A stretch of 35,323 nucleotides of DNA. It comes from a virus. The position numbers and the translations under genes are program-made. Position 1 is the first letter of the stretch, and every line of letters begins with the position of its first letter. Location of the stretch: positions 1 to 35,323 of IMG/VR virus record IMGVR_UViG_3300034012_000932; one strand, 5' to 3'. Positions 22,857 through 30,373 of this stretch are shown piece after piece. The notes beneath the pieces were generated by a model, which ran no database searches, was not told the origin of the DNA, and worked only from the letters and a program-made list of their open reading frames with translations.

Positions 22857-23725
22857 GCCGGGTTTACAGTTGTGACATCTCTTGTGCCTGTTGTGTAAGA
22901 AGCCTGCACTCGTGTCGTTGTCCCGTCCTGCGCTTTGAAGGTCATCGTGCCTCCTTCTAGACCTGTTGCATCACCCGCGTTTACCGCAAGCAATAGACGC
23001 AGCACATCCTTGACTGTCAGAGTGCCTTCCACAATCTCTAACAACGGATCTGTACCTGAGTTGTTCAGCAACTCGCCCATCGTGCCGGGGTCGTTGTACT
23101 GCGCTGCCAGGGCTTGCCACACTGCCGCTGCCAAATTTTGAGGAGACAACGTTGATTCGCCCGTGATGTCAGCCGACAACTCTCCAGTGGCGTAGGGGAC
23201 GAGAGTCAGCGTGCCTGTGCCTGACAGATCTGCTTGGACCGAAGCAATCGCTTCTAGAACGGCGGTGATGGCCCCCGCGCCGGTCAGGTCACCGGACAGG
23301 TTTAGCAGCGCCAGCAAATTTGGTGGGGGCGAAATGTCGCCCGCGCCAGTCAACGACGCAATCAGGTCGGCAATCAGCGACAGGAACGCATTGGTAACCG
23401 TGCCTGATCCCGTCAGATCCGCAGTAGCGTTTCTGGCCCCCGCCAAACTAGCGACGATGCTCCCCAAGCCATAGATCTGGTTGCTTGATCCGATTTGGCC
23501 CGCTTGTTGTGGGATGAACCATGTCAGGCTGGGATACGCACCGTTCGGCAGTGCGTAGTACTCAAGCGCCGTGGTGGTCCGATCCTGCATCATGCGGCTA
23601 CGCACACGACCTGATTGAGAAAAATTACCCCGGTTACCTGACTGAATAGCCGTGATAGCGCTGGACCCGCCGCCGTACTTCAGCGGCAGCTTGTCATAGA
23701 CGGAGTAATTGCCGATCAGAGCCAT
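22853..23725 (-). CDS. Tail-module protein with LTGxG repeats (290 aa)
   Basis: Residues 1-90 form a compact start (MALIGNYSVYDKLPLKYGGG) rich in aromatic residues. From about 90 to 205 there are five imperfect repeats of roughly 25 residues built around (A/S/G)(D/S)(L/I)(T/S)G(A/S/T/E)G, each with a hydrophobic helix between. The C-terminal segment (LAAAVWQALAAQYNDPGTMGELL) is a pattern I know from ends of phage tail or baseplate-region proteins, followed by a basic strand (TFKAQDGTTTRVQ). No enzymatic motif is seen. Position between the paralogous pair and the Trp-repeat protein supports a tail or adhesin-associated structural role. Confidence 0.7.
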   Translation of the reverse strand: MALIGNYSVYDKLPLKYGGGSSAITAIQSGNRGNFSQSGRVRSRMMQDRTTTALEYYALPNGAYPSLTWFIPQQAGQIGSSNQIYGLGSIVASLAGARNATADLTGSGTVTNAFLSLIADLIASLTGAGDISPPPNLLALLNLSGDLTGAGAITAVLEAIASVQADLSGTGTLTLVPYATGELSADITGESTLSPQNLAAAVWQALAAQYNDPGTMGELLNNSGTDPLLEIVEGTLTVKDVLRLLLAVNAGDATGLEGGTMTFKAQDGTTTRVQASYTTGTRDVTTVNPA

Positions 23726-23726
23726 G

Positions 23727-24848
23727 TTAGCCCCAAGCTACATCAATGCTGCCGTAGTAGGCGGTGTTGACAGGAGTAGCTGCGCCTGCGTACATCAACC
23801 ACTGCAAATTTGCACCGTCAAAAATTCTCGGCATTGACGGCAACTGATTCACCAAGTCACGCTCCGACGCCACACCAACCGTCGTCAACGGTATCGTCAA
23901 CAAAGGTTTACACAGTACAAGAACCAAACAACCCGACGTCATTGTGGCGGACAGGCTGATGGACTGGACTGACAAAATGCCCGTGTCACCAGCCGCAAGG
24001 GGGAGGAAGGGTCCGTACTTGCCCGCGCCCGTACCGGAATAGATGACCGACCCCACCGGAGATGTGGTGGTGGCAGTTGGCAAAACCGGGGTTGCAGGCG
24101 TCAATCGACCTGATGTACTCCCCACGTTTGTGTAGCTAAGCTGGATTGTCGGCGTGCCAGCACCCATCACAACAGAGGGCACGATATACGCCTGTAGGCC
24201 CGCACCCGTTGCATAACGTGGCAGCGTCTGTGTACCCGTAAACGACTGAGCGCCTGTTGTGGTGACAGAAGAAATGGTAAACATCGCCACCTGATCTATC
24301 AGCATCAGAACGGCTGGTGAGCTGGTCGCTGCGGCTGAGTAGGCCGATATGTTCAGGATGTTCTTGACAGACGGCGAGACATCGCCCCCCGTGTACAAAC
24401 CGTTGGTGGCAGAGGTGCCTGTGATGGTCTGCGAAGTGACCGTCTGAGAAACGCTGACGGTGTAAGTACCGCCGTTGTTTGCGCCTGTGCCCGTACCCAG
24501 CGCGGTGATAAACGTGCCCGCCGAAACACCTGTGCCGGTCAACTGCATGCCGATTGTGAATCGACCCGTGCCGTGCGTGGTGTCGGTAAACGTGGTGCCC
24601 GAGATGCTGCCGCTTGTCGCCGCCGTTGTTGCGGTTGTGGTCGTGGTGGCCGACAGCGATTGGAACGCTAGGTTCGTCGTAGACCCGTGCGTCGAGTTCT
24701 GAAACGGATTGCCCGCGCCGACTGAGAGGTCATACCAAACACCTGCCGTTTGCGCGGTTGTTGGCAGCGCGTTTTTGTTCCAATCCGTGCGGTTGAACTG
24801 CCCTGCGGTGATCGCAGAGATGATCTGATCCATTGACTGCAGCGGCAT
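23727..24848 (-). CDS. Tail-module structural protein, larger paralogue (373 aa)
   Basis: This protein and its upstream neighbour (24852-25733) are paralogues. They share W(Y/F)D(L/V)...GNP near the start and L(A)PGDTGI.SVQS, L(V)LV.KPL and Y.G(S/T)I...WG near the end. The copy here is 80 residues longer. The excess corresponds to an inserted Thr/Gly-rich module at about residues 66-146 with [19 protein letters not shown] and YTVS.SQTV.S.TI motifs. I recognise this as a mobile module widespread in phage tail proteins. It is Thr-rich and beta-type throughout. A role as a tail or virion surface component is inferred from context. Confidence 0.75.
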   Translation of the reverse strand: MPLQSMDQIISAITAGQFNRTDWNKNALPTTAQTAGVWYDLSVGAGNPFQNSTHGSTTNLAFQSLSATTTTTATTAATSGSISGTTFTDTTHGTGRFTIGMQLTGTGVSAGTFITALGTGTGANNGGTYTVSVSQTVTSQTITGTSATNGLYTGGDVSPSVKNILNISAYSAAATSSPAVLMLIDQVAMFTISSVTTTGAQSFTGTQTLPRYATGAGLQAYIVPSVVMGAGTPTIQLSYTNVGSTSGRLTPATPVLPTATTTSPVGSVIYSGTGAGKYGPFLPLAAGDTGILSVQSISLSATMTSGCLVLVLCKPLLTIPLTTVGVASERDLVNQLPSMPRIFDGANLQWLMYAGAATPVNTAYYGSIDVAWG

Positions 24849-24851
24849 GCT

Positions 24852-25733
24852 TTACCCCCAAACGGTTTGAATTGTGCCTATGTATGAGGCTTGGCTTGAA
24901 GCGGATTGCCCAGTGTTCAGCAATATTGACAGATAAGCATTGTCTGCAATCACTGGCAAATCAAAAAAATCTATGGCGGGGGTGCGCTCACCTGCTTGCG
25001 CAACCTCACGCAAAATGATCTGCTCTAGCGGCTTGACCAACACAAACGCAAGCAATCCAATGTCCGGCGTGTCAAATGTTACGCTCTGAACACTTCTGAT
25101 CCCTGTATCCCCTGGAGCCAGAGTAAGAAATGGGTAGTTACTGTTTAGTCGTGCAGCCGCTGCGTTGTTGCCGGTTACCAATGCGCCAGTAATGGTCGCT
25201 GACCCACAAGTTTGTGTGGGCGATGTTTTAAGCACACCGCTCTGATTGATGTATGTAAACCGGAATGTTGGACCCCCAATACCCAGCATACCTGCCAACT
25301 GAACCGCCATGACACTCACGCCTTGCCCATCCGTATAGCGTGTCAAACTTGCCGTGTTGTCAAGCACCTGTTCGTCAGTAATACCTGTGTCTACAAACGG
25401 GTAATAGAACAGGTAATCCATCAGGATCATCGGACCCGTTGCCACACCTGTTATTGATATTGGGACTACTGTCAGTGTTTTTAAGTATGTCTTGTACCCC
25501 AAACTTGCTACAGGAGGGTTGTGCGGTATCCCGCCATTTGCTGCTTGCCCAATTGGAGCGCCAACAAGTGGCGTAGAGGCGTAGTAAAAAGGAAGCGGAT
25601 TACCAGGGCTCAAAGTCACATCAAACCAAGCGCCAGCACCTGTGGTCTGGTTGATTGCCTTACGAAAGCCGCCAAAAAACGTCTGCCCGTTCTGTTCGGC
25701 GTCAACCAAATCTTTGAACGAGTTGATAGCCAT
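24852..25733 (-). CDS. Tail-module structural protein, shorter paralogue (293 aa)
   Basis: This 293-residue protein starts with a helix (INSFKDLVDAEQNGQTFFGGFRK) and then resembles the downstream 373-residue protein over its whole length, without the Thr/Gly-rich insert. Shared landmarks are AWFDVTLSPGNP, RFTYINQSG, LAPGDTGIRSVQSVTF, LAFVLVKPL and the end IGTIQTVWG. No enzymatic motif is visible. The pair probably arose by tandem duplication and could form a hetero-oligomeric ring or serve alternative adhesin positions, but this is speculative. It directly follows the small zinc-ribbon gene without spacing. Confidence 0.75.
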   Translation of the reverse strand: MAINSFKDLVDAEQNGQTFFGGFRKAINQTTGAGAWFDVTLSPGNPLPFYYASTPLVGAPIGQAANGGIPHNPPVASLGYKTYLKTLTVVPISITGVATGPMILMDYLFYYPFVDTGITDEQVLDNTASLTRYTDGQGVSVMAVQLAGMLGIGGPTFRFTYINQSGVLKTSPTQTCGSATITGALVTGNNAAAARLNSNYPFLTLAPGDTGIRSVQSVTFDTPDIGLLAFVLVKPLEQIILREVAQAGERTPAIDFFDLPVIADNAYLSILLNTGQSASSQASYIGTIQTVWG

Positions 25734-25904
25734 TTACGTTACCGCGCTGGTGCCACGCAAAGCAGCTTCCATGTTAGCCAAGACCGGCGCGTCCTTGTGC
25801 CCGCAGGGCTTGTAGACGATGTGCTGCACAAGAAACACCGGCTCATTGCACTGAGCGCACAAATACTTGGGCAACTCGCCCTTGGCAAGATTGGGCTGGT
25901 CCAT
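25734..25904 (-). CDS. Small zinc-ribbon-like protein (56 aa)
   Basis: Reading the 171-bp gap between two tail genes gives an intact 56-residue frame. Its ATG follows the previous gene's TGA directly (TGAATG), and its TAA lies next to the start of the following gene. The protein has a Cys knuckle (YLCAQCNEP) and a second pair of potential ligands (YKPCGHKDA). This is the layout of a small zinc ribbon or a structural Zn site. Exact packing between neighbours makes a chance ORF unlikely. Zinc binding is inferred from the cysteine and histidine spacing. The role is unknown. Confidence 0.7.
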   Translation of the reverse strand: MDQPNLAKGELPKYLCAQCNEPVFLVQHIVYKPCGHKDAPVLANMEAALRGTSAVT

Positions 25905-26336
25905 TCAAGTCTCCGTGACGGTCAGAGCCGAAGCATTGAACTGCGGTTGAATGCCTGACGCAACCGCCAGCGAACTGTTTAACGCGCCAGCGTACAGCAC
26001 GTTGCCCGCACCACTCGCAGCCGTACCAATCGCCACATGGGTTAGCGTAGCGCCCGTGGCACCGCACTGAGGAAACTGGATCAGCGCAGCGTTGACCGCC
26101 GTGTTTGTTGAAACCGTCCAGCCTCCCGAAGTTCGCACAACCGCAATCCGGGTGTAGTTTGTGTACGAAGTCTCGTTGGTGGTCTGGTTGTTGCCGGTGC
26201 CCGGATCAGCCGTATACAAGCCAACGTACAGATTTGTGTACGGCGACGAAGCGGCGTTATCCGCCATGTTCGCCCAAGGCGTCGCGTTGAAGATCAGCTT
26301 CAGCAGGTTGTTGCAGGTGGTTATTGACTTTGCCAT
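25905..26336 (-). CDS. Phage tail-fibre-type protein (143 aa)
   Basis: This protein resembles a family often annotated as phage tail fibre or tail protein. It has a short helical start (NNLLKLIFNATPWANMADNA), then LYVGLYTADPGTGNNQTTNE, YTRIAVVRTSGGW, and a beta-rich C-terminal part (LTHVAIGTAASGAGNVLYAG). The whole is compact and probably all-beta after residue 30. An AAGGAG ribosome-binding site stands 4-5 bases before the ATG. It lies next to a similarly sized protein (26346-26768) of comparable beta architecture. The location in the virion is not deducible from sequence. Confidence 0.75.
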   Translation of the reverse strand: MAKSITTCNNLLKLIFNATPWANMADNAASSPYTNLYVGLYTADPGTGNNQTTNETSYTNYTRIAVVRTSGGWTVSTNTAVNAALIQFPQCGATGATLTHVAIGTAASGAGNVLYAGALNSSLAVASGIQPQFNASALTVTET

Positions 26337-26345
26337 GCTGGCTCC

Positions 26346-26768
26346 TTACGAAATACGAATGATTGCGTTGGTTGCATCTGCAACAGGGAACTGGACGGTA
26401 AACGTACTACTAGAGGAGGACTTATCCTGCCCAAAGTCCAGCACCGCGACAGATTTATTTCCCTTGCTGAAGTTGTATATCAACGCTCCTCGGGCCGTGA
26501 TGGTCGCAGAGGTAAATGAGATATTGTCAAACGTCACCCAAGCGGTAGTGCCAGAACTTGCCACTGTTACGCCTGTCAGCGCCCCGCCACCAGCAACGTA
26601 TGACCCGCTTGCGGCTACTTCGTTGGTCGAGGAATAGACCGTGGTCGCAGCGCCTAGATCCGCAGCAGAAGTGTACAAGGCAAGTTTGAATGTGTCCGTA
26701 CCAAAAACCTGAGTGCCCGTGAATAGCTCCGCCTTGAAGCTGGTGGTCATCGTCTGAACAATCGCCAT
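26346..26768 (-). CDS. Conserved phage structural-region protein (140 aa)
   Basis: This 140-residue beta-rich protein belongs to a widespread environmental-phage family that I recognise by MTTSFKAELFTG, TFKLALYTSAADLGA and the end QFPVADATNAIIRIS. The pattern of VYSSTNEVAASGSYVAGGGAL followed by TITARGALIYN suggests a small jelly-roll or tail-tube-like fold. The function has not been demonstrated to my knowledge. It sits between the adaptor candidate and the 143-residue protein in the neck-to-tail part of the operon, and its ATG follows the previous stop directly. Tail or decoration protein is the inference. Confidence 0.75.
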   Translation of the reverse strand: MAIVQTMTTSFKAELFTGTQVFGTDTFKLALYTSAADLGAATTVYSSTNEVAASGSYVAGGGALTGVTVASSGTTAWVTFDNISFTSATITARGALIYNFSKGNKSVAVLDFGQDKSSSSSTFTVQFPVADATNAIIRIS

Positions 26769-27425
26769 TTAGATCACCTGCGTTCTGAGTTGGCCGCTGC
26801 GGTATGCGTCTTGACGGTTCTTGCCGTCGCCCAGGTTCTTCAGCAATGTCAGTGATTGAACGTATTCTTTGTCCATCATCTGCATGATGTCAGGCTCTTG
26901 CTTCATAAACCGTGCTGCTTCCAGCATCACTGCGTTAAACAGTACAGAGTCAAAATTGTCACCCAGCCAAGACGTACCCGCAGTCACAATGCTGACCGGG
27001 TAGTAGAAGTAGTGCAGTTCTGCCGTCAACCCAGCAGAAGGAGTAGGACCGAGGATGAAGGTCAACTCCGTTAAATTTGACGAGTCAGGGCCGAAGAGAG
27101 CGTAATACTTTGGAGTTCCTGTCGTGCTGGGGTTTGGGAACGCCGAGCGGATGAAGTTCACATCCTTGTTCAGCAGATACTCGTAGTTCCCCAGAGCATC
27201 AATGACCGCGATGCTGAACACAGACAAGAAATCTGTCGGTGCCGAGAGGTACTGATTCCCGCTGGTCAGCGTGCCCGTGACGTTCTTGCGCAGCGCAGGA
27301 AGCTGCACAGAGTTGTAGATGCGCTGCTCTGCCAACTGCGTGAGCGTGGCGAAGTCTGTCGAAGAGAACGTGTTTTCAGTACTGTCCTCGACGGCAGTCT
27401 GAAGCTGCGCATACGTCAATGCCAC
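26769..27425 (-). CDS. Head-tail adaptor candidate, GTG start (218 aa)
   Basis: The protein from GTG at 27425 begins VALTYAQLQTAVEDSTENTF and continues through LAEQRIYNSVQLPALRKNVTG, FLSVFSIAVI and a C-terminal helical part (FMKQEPDIMQMMDKEYVQSL). This matches the family I know as phage adaptor proteins (SU10 adaptor type), which join portal and tail. GTG is preferred to the in-frame ATG at 27488: the protein then starts in the family's usual MALTYAQ form, the extension would lie inside the preceding gene, and GAGGT precedes GTG by 8-9 bases. Together with the protein at 28191-28886 it probably forms the neck. Assignment is by family resemblance. Confidence 0.75.
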   Translation of the reverse strand: MALTYAQLQTAVEDSTENTFSSTDFATLTQLAEQRIYNSVQLPALRKNVTGTLTSGNQYLSAPTDFLSVFSIAVIDALGNYEYLLNKDVNFIRSAFPNPSTTGTPKYYALFGPDSSNLTELTFILGPTPSAGLTAELHYFYYPVSIVTAGTSWLGDNFDSVLFNAVMLEAARFMKQEPDIMQMMDKEYVQSLTLLKNLGDGKNRQDAYRSGQLRTQVI

Positions 27426-27435
27426 GATCAGTACC

Positions 27436-27627
27436 TCACGCCATCGGCCCGCGAGACATGAAGCCCCGCGTAGCAGCACCGGACCCACGCTGCTTGATGC
27501 CCGTGGTCTTGGCCGCAGGAGCAGGGTGCTTGGAGATGTTGCCCAGCACCATGCACAGATCCCGAGGGTTCTCAGCCTCTTGCGGGTATGCCTGCTTGGC
27601 AGGGGGGAGTTGCTTGATCTTGCCCAT
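27436..27627 (-). CDS. Small basic phage protein with RG-rich tail (63 aa)
   Basis: This 63-residue protein has a Pro/Lys-rich start (MGKIKQLPPAKQAYPQEAENPRD), a short helix (LCMVLGNISKH) and a basic Gly/Arg tail (GIKQRGSGAATRGFMSRGPMA). I recognise this type of small protein from environmental phage structural clusters. The tail recalls the GG/RG-motif tails of nearby genes. It overlaps nothing, with a TGAAAC spacer from the previous stop to its ATG and 10 bp to the next start. No function is known. DNA-binding or packaging-related roles are possible because of the charge. Confidence 0.65.
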   Translation of the reverse strand: MGKIKQLPPAKQAYPQEAENPRDLCMVLGNISKHPAPAAKTTGIKQRGSGAATRGFMSRGPMA

Positions 27628-27630
27628 GTT

Positions 27631-27795
27631 TCACCCCGTCTTCTGGTTCATGGCGCGGGACAGATTCTTGCCCAAGCGCATACGGTCCTCAGAGGTGGGA
27701 CCGCCCTTCTTGAAGGCTTTCCCGCCCTTGGCGAGCTTGGTCATCGGCTTGCCGGGGTGCATCGCACGCTCGTGCTTGTGAACATCTTTCATCAT
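27631..27795 (-). CDS. Small lysine-rich GG-motif protein (54 aa)
   Basis: This gene was found by reading the gap. It starts with two methionines (MMKDVHKHERAMHPG), has the motif KLAKGGKAFKKGG and ends in TSEDRMRLGKNLSRAMNQKTG. The ATG at 27795 is preceded by AAGGAG formed by the previous stop region (TAAGGAG). The stop lies just before the next gene. Basic and Gly-rich, it resembles short proteins of environmental phages whose role is unknown. The repeated K-G-G pattern links it to the motif family of this region. The packed layout and good ribosome site argue for a real gene. Confidence 0.65.
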   Translation of the reverse strand: MMKDVHKHERAMHPGKPMTKLAKGGKAFKKGGPTSEDRMRLGKNLSRAMNQKTG

Positions 27796-27801
27796 CGCTC
27801 C

Positions 27802-28194
27802 TTAGGAAACGGATACTGTGACTGTACCTACTAAACCACTTGGTGCCAAGGCATTTGGCGTCAAGGCGGCATCAAAACTTCTGGACCCACCCACAGGGTT
27901 CCAGCCCCACTCAATCACCCGGCTACCCTCGCCGATAGTCCCGATGGCAGTTTGTCCCGAGGCGTACCAAGTGTTCGTATCTGGGCGGGGATCGCGGATG
28001 GCCTGGGGGTCGCTGACTGGGTACATCCCGAGTTGCAACTGTGGTTGATCTGGGGTCCAACAAGCCGTACAGGCACGAATCTGCGTTTGCTTGGTTTTGA
28101 CTACGAGGTTCTTGAGCTTTTTGAGGTCGAAACGGAACCCGCAGACATCGCAGAAACCAAATGCCTTTGCGCCGTTTGCAAAGCGGTTGCTCAT
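27802..28194 (-). CDS. Zinc-finger-like phage structural-region protein (130 aa)
   Basis: The first half holds two Cys pairs (FCDVCGFRF and ACTACWTPDQP) about 30 residues apart with a Lys-rich segment between, which is a likely treble-clef or zinc-ribbon site. The second half carries DPQAIRDPRPD, then GWNPVGGSRSF and a beta-rich end. I recognise this as a family of conserved environmental-phage proteins near neck genes. The start overlaps the preceding adaptor-like gene by 4 bp (ATGA), so the two are probably co-translated. Zinc binding and a role in neck assembly are inferred. Confidence 0.7.
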   Translation of the reverse strand: MSNRFANGAKAFGFCDVCGFRFDLKKLKNLVVKTKQTQIRACTACWTPDQPQLQLGMYPVSDPQAIRDPRPDTNTWYASGQTAIGTIGEGSRVIEWGWNPVGGSRSFDAALTPNALAPSGLVGTVTVSVS

Positions 28195-28886
28195 GATATG
28201 AAATACTGCCTTGGTGTGAAGCGAACAGCGGCCTTCTCGCGGTCCTCGGAACTGGCAAGATCCCAGTCCTGATCGTATTGCGCCTTCAGCACCTGCATTC
28301 GCTCCATCGCACCGGGGATCTTCATGGACAGGTAATACGCCAGTCCTGACACCAAAGCGGGGATAAACCTGAACGGTACATCTTGTGTGTACGTCCCGCC
28401 CGCACCAGCGTCCTGAATCCTGCGAAGCCGCCAGTAGACAAGCGTGTACGTCTGAGAATTGTCAGGCGTGGGCCACACGGTGAACTGCGGCGCTGCTGCT
28501 TGGCGGTTGATCCAAATTTGGATCGGCCTTGCAGACTGGAGTTTGTTCGGGATGGACGAGTAGGTAGAAACTGAGATGCGCGTGATGGTCAGATCAGTCT
28601 GCGTGGAGACATTTCCTGCGCCCGTACGAATCACGTGCTCAATCAGATCCACCGTATCGGCGGGCAGCGTGTAGGTGTTTGTGCCAGCGGTCAGGACTTG
28701 TGAGCCTTGTTCGATGCACCACATGTTTATGCCGCGATTCGACCAATCTGCGAACAACAAATTTAACGACCGTCGTGCTGTCCTCAGGTCATAACCTGTG
28801 CGCAACTCAGCACCACAGCGCTCAAAGGCTTCCTCGACGTACTCATTGAGGTCGAGATTAAACGTAGCGGTGCCGGATGTGGTCAT
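28191..28886 (-). CDS. Neck / head-tail connector-like protein (231 aa)
   Basis: This 231-residue protein has helical start motifs (LDLNEYVEEAFERCGAEL, then ARRSLNLLFADWSNRGINMW) and a beta-rich middle (NTYTLPADTVDLIEHV, QFTVWPTPDNSQTYTLVYW). It ends in FIPALVSGLAYYLSMKIPGA. This is a pattern I recognise from conserved proteins annotated as tail tubular or head-tail joining in environmental podoviruses. Together with the protein at 26769-27425 it may build the connector below the portal. Its stop overlaps the next gene. The precise level in the neck is not deducible. The structural class is from resemblance. Confidence 0.7.
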   Translation of the reverse strand: MTTSGTATFNLDLNEYVEEAFERCGAELRTGYDLRTARRSLNLLFADWSNRGINMWCIEQGSQVLTAGTNTYTLPADTVDLIEHVIRTGAGNVSTQTDLTITRISVSTYSSIPNKLQSARPIQIWINRQAAAPQFTVWPTPDNSQTYTLVYWRLRRIQDAGAGGTYTQDVPFRFIPALVSGLAYYLSMKIPGAMERMQVLKAQYDQDWDLASSEDREKAAVRFTPRQYFIS

Positions 28887-28889
28887 GGC

Positions 28890-29156
28890 TTACTTTGCTG
28901 TCAGCGCAGAACGCTTGAAGGCTTTGGCAGTAGGAGCGCCGGGAGAACCCGGCTTGCGCATGGTTTCACCCGATCCAGCGGCAATCCGCTTGCGCTTGGC
29001 GTTGATGTTGGCGTAGAGCCCACCACCCTCGGCGTACTCGGCAAAGTCGGTGTTGTCCCTGCGGGCATGGCGTTTCCCGCCCTGAAGGAAGTCAGTGTTG
29101 TCACGGCGCTTCTTCAGTTCAGGTCGAATGTCACCCATGCCACGCGAAGGTCTCAT
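28890..29156 (-). CDS. Basic GG-motif small protein (88 aa)
   Basis: The chosen ATG at 29156 overlaps the previous gene's stop by 4 bp (ATGA). An upstream in-frame ATG at 29231 would lie inside that gene. The resulting 88-residue protein starts MRPSRGMGDIRPELKKRRDN, repeats RRDNTDF, and has the motif EYAEGGGLYANINAKRKRIAAG before a basic tail (KPGSPGAPTAKAFKRSALTAK). I recognise this type of small protein from environmental phage genomes. The function is unknown. High basic content and the shared YAxGG motif link it to the neighbouring small genes. Confidence 0.7.
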   Translation of the reverse strand: MRPSRGMGDIRPELKKRRDNTDFLQGGKRHARRDNTDFAEYAEGGGLYANINAKRKRIAAGSGETMRKPGSPGAPTAKAFKRSALTAK

Positions 29157-29455
29157 GTCAACTCCTGCACTCCACGCCACTGCCTGAAAGCTGGCGCCAT
29201 GTATTTTCCGCGCGGGATCGGACCAAAGCACACATAACGCAAAGCATCATCTGGCGTTGATCCCTGCGGATACCAATTCTTGCCGTCCCACAACGAGAAG
29301 ACAGGCTGCTCCACCTGATCCGGCCAACTTTGGTCAACCATGTAAACGCCTTTGCGTACAGGCTTAGACGTATGTTTGAACCACGGCGTCAGCGGCGGAA
29401 ACTTGGTATACCAACGGTCAACATTGACCTTGAGGCTTGGATCGTTGAGGTTCAT
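29153..29455 (-). CDS. Conserved small phage protein (100 aa)
   Basis: This 100-residue protein is rich in Trp, Pro, Lys and Phe (DRWYTKFPPLTPWFKH, DQSWPDQVEQPVFSLWDGKNW, RQWRGVQEL). The central WDGKNWYPQG resembles small beta-barrel proteins found beside phage structural genes. No catalytic or metal motif is seen, and its function is unknown. It lies in the run of small genes between the capsid and neck genes and overlaps the next start by 4 bp. The upstream 14-bp spacer allows an independent ribosome site. Confidence 0.65.
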   Translation of the reverse strand: MNLNDPSLKVNVDRWYTKFPPLTPWFKHTSKPVRKGVYMVDQSWPDQVEQPVFSLWDGKNWYPQGSTPDDALRYVCFGPIPRGKYMAPAFRQWRGVQELT

Positions 29456-29469
29456 TTTACGTCGTGCCC

Positions 29470-29838
29470 TTATACAAACCGGCCTTTGGTCTTTCCCTGC
29501 CGCTCACAACCGCCACCACGAACTTTGCCGCCGGAGGCGTAGCCTTTGACTTTGCCGCCTGATGCCTTTTTTACAGGTGGTGCTGTAAACTCTTCAAACT
29601 CCCGCCGTTTTTTCTCGTCTAACTGACGCGTTATCTCCGCCGCTTCCTGGGGCGATAGCACGCCGGTTTTTGACGCTTTAGCAGCACTTGCGGCAGGTTT
29701 GGAGGCAGGAGCAGCGCTTGGCATAAGCCTTCTTACTTGCGCAGCGTTAGCTGGGTTCTCCATTTGGTACTGCCGCATAAGACGGTTAACGATATCCTGC
29801 CCCGCCGCTTCTTGCTGCTTTGCAATATCGGTTGCCAT
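29470..29838 (-). CDS. GG-motif protein with basic C-terminal tail (122 aa)
   Basis: ATG at 29838 follows the stop of the previous gene with one base between. An in-frame ATG at 29910 would lie inside that gene and is rejected. The 122-residue protein starts with an Ala/Gln-rich helix (TDIAKQQEAAGQDIVNRLMR), has an Ala/Lys/Ser-rich flexible middle and a charged helix (QEAAEITRQLDEKKRREFE), and ends in two Gly-Gly motifs and GGGCERQGKTKGRFV. The terminal motif is closely similar to that of the next gene upstream. The role is unknown. The shared tail suggests a common binding partner or processing signal. Confidence 0.7.
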   Translation of the reverse strand: MATDIAKQQEAAGQDIVNRLMRQYQMENPANAAQVRRLMPSAAPASKPAASAAKASKTGVLSPQEAAEITRQLDEKKRREFEEFTAPPVKKASGGKVKGYASGGKVRGGGCERQGKTKGRFV

Positions 29839-29839
29839 G

Positions 29840-30055
29840 TCACACCACCTTGCACTTGCGAAGGCCGCGCTGTTCGCAGCCGCTACCCTTGACGGAACCG
29901 CCTTTGGCATACTTGGAGTCTGGCGTCAAAGCGCTCTTTTGCTTGTCTACAAGCATTTCACGGATTCCGGCAGGAATCGTTGAGTCAATCCCTTTCTTGG
30001 GATGACGCTTCTTCAGCGACTCTACTTCACGCTTAGATTCGGCTGCGTAATCCAT
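29840..30055 (-). CDS. GG-motif small protein (71 aa)
   Basis: This 71-residue basic protein starts MDYAAESKREVESLKKRHPKK, a Lys/Glu helix. It ends in KYAKGGSVKGSGCEQRG plus a basic tail (LRKCKVV). The tail matches the pattern YAxGGxVxGxGCE found in the adjacent gene (29470-29838). No enzyme motif is seen. The stop is followed by one base and the ATG of the next gene. It resembles small conserved proteins of environmental phages. The function is unknown. Confidence 0.7.
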   Translation of the reverse strand: MDYAAESKREVESLKKRHPKKGIDSTIPAGIREMLVDKQKSALTPDSKYAKGGSVKGSGCEQRGLRKCKVV

Positions 30056-30064
30056 GACTGTTCC

Positions 30065-30373
30065 TTAGCAGGCTTTGCCGCCCATTGCCATCTTGACCAT
30101 CTTGCCCTTGGTCTTGCCCTTGGACTCGATGCCGCCGCCCTTGGCGTAGCCCTTGGCTTCCTTCATCTCGTGCTTGAGCATCGACTTCGGAGCGCCCTTC
30201 TTCTTCATGAAGGCCACTTCCTTCTTCATCATTTCCTTGGACTCTTTCATACTGCCTCCTTCGGCATGTGCTTTGGGACCAACAAACTTCTTCGCTACGC
30301 TGGGTGAGACATCTGTCTTGCCTGCAAGTGAAGCATACATAAACCTGCGCTGTTTCTCGGACTCAACCGGCAT
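30065..30373 (-). CDS. Lys/Met-rich GG-motif protein (102 aa)
   Basis: ATG at 30373 shares one base with the stop of the upstream gene (TAATG) and has GAGGAAAG ahead of it. Upstream in-frame ATGs at 30391 and 30433 are less well placed. The 102-residue product starts MPVESEKQRRFMYASLAGKTD, a motif I recognise from small phage proteins. It continues with a Lys/Met-rich helix (MKKEVAFMKKKGAPKSML) and two motifs, AHAEGGSMKES and GYAKGGGIESKGKTKGKMV, ending in GGKAC. Functions of such proteins are unknown. The charge suggests DNA or protein binding. Confidence 0.7.
   Translation of the reverse strand: MPVESEKQRRFMYASLAGKTDVSPSVAKKFVGPKAHAEGGSMKESKEMMKKEVAFMKKKGAPKSMLKHEMKEAKGYAKGGGIESKGKTKGKMVKMAMGGKAC

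Noticed and set aside
26769-27488. ATG start at 27488 for the adaptor candidate
   Set aside because: It would extend into the preceding 63-residue gene and adds residues unlike the family start. GTG at 27425 with GAGGT ahead is better.
28890-29231. ATG start at 29231 for the 88-residue protein
   Set aside because: It lies within the upstream gene, whereas ATG at 29156 gives a 4-bp ATGA overlap typical of this operon.
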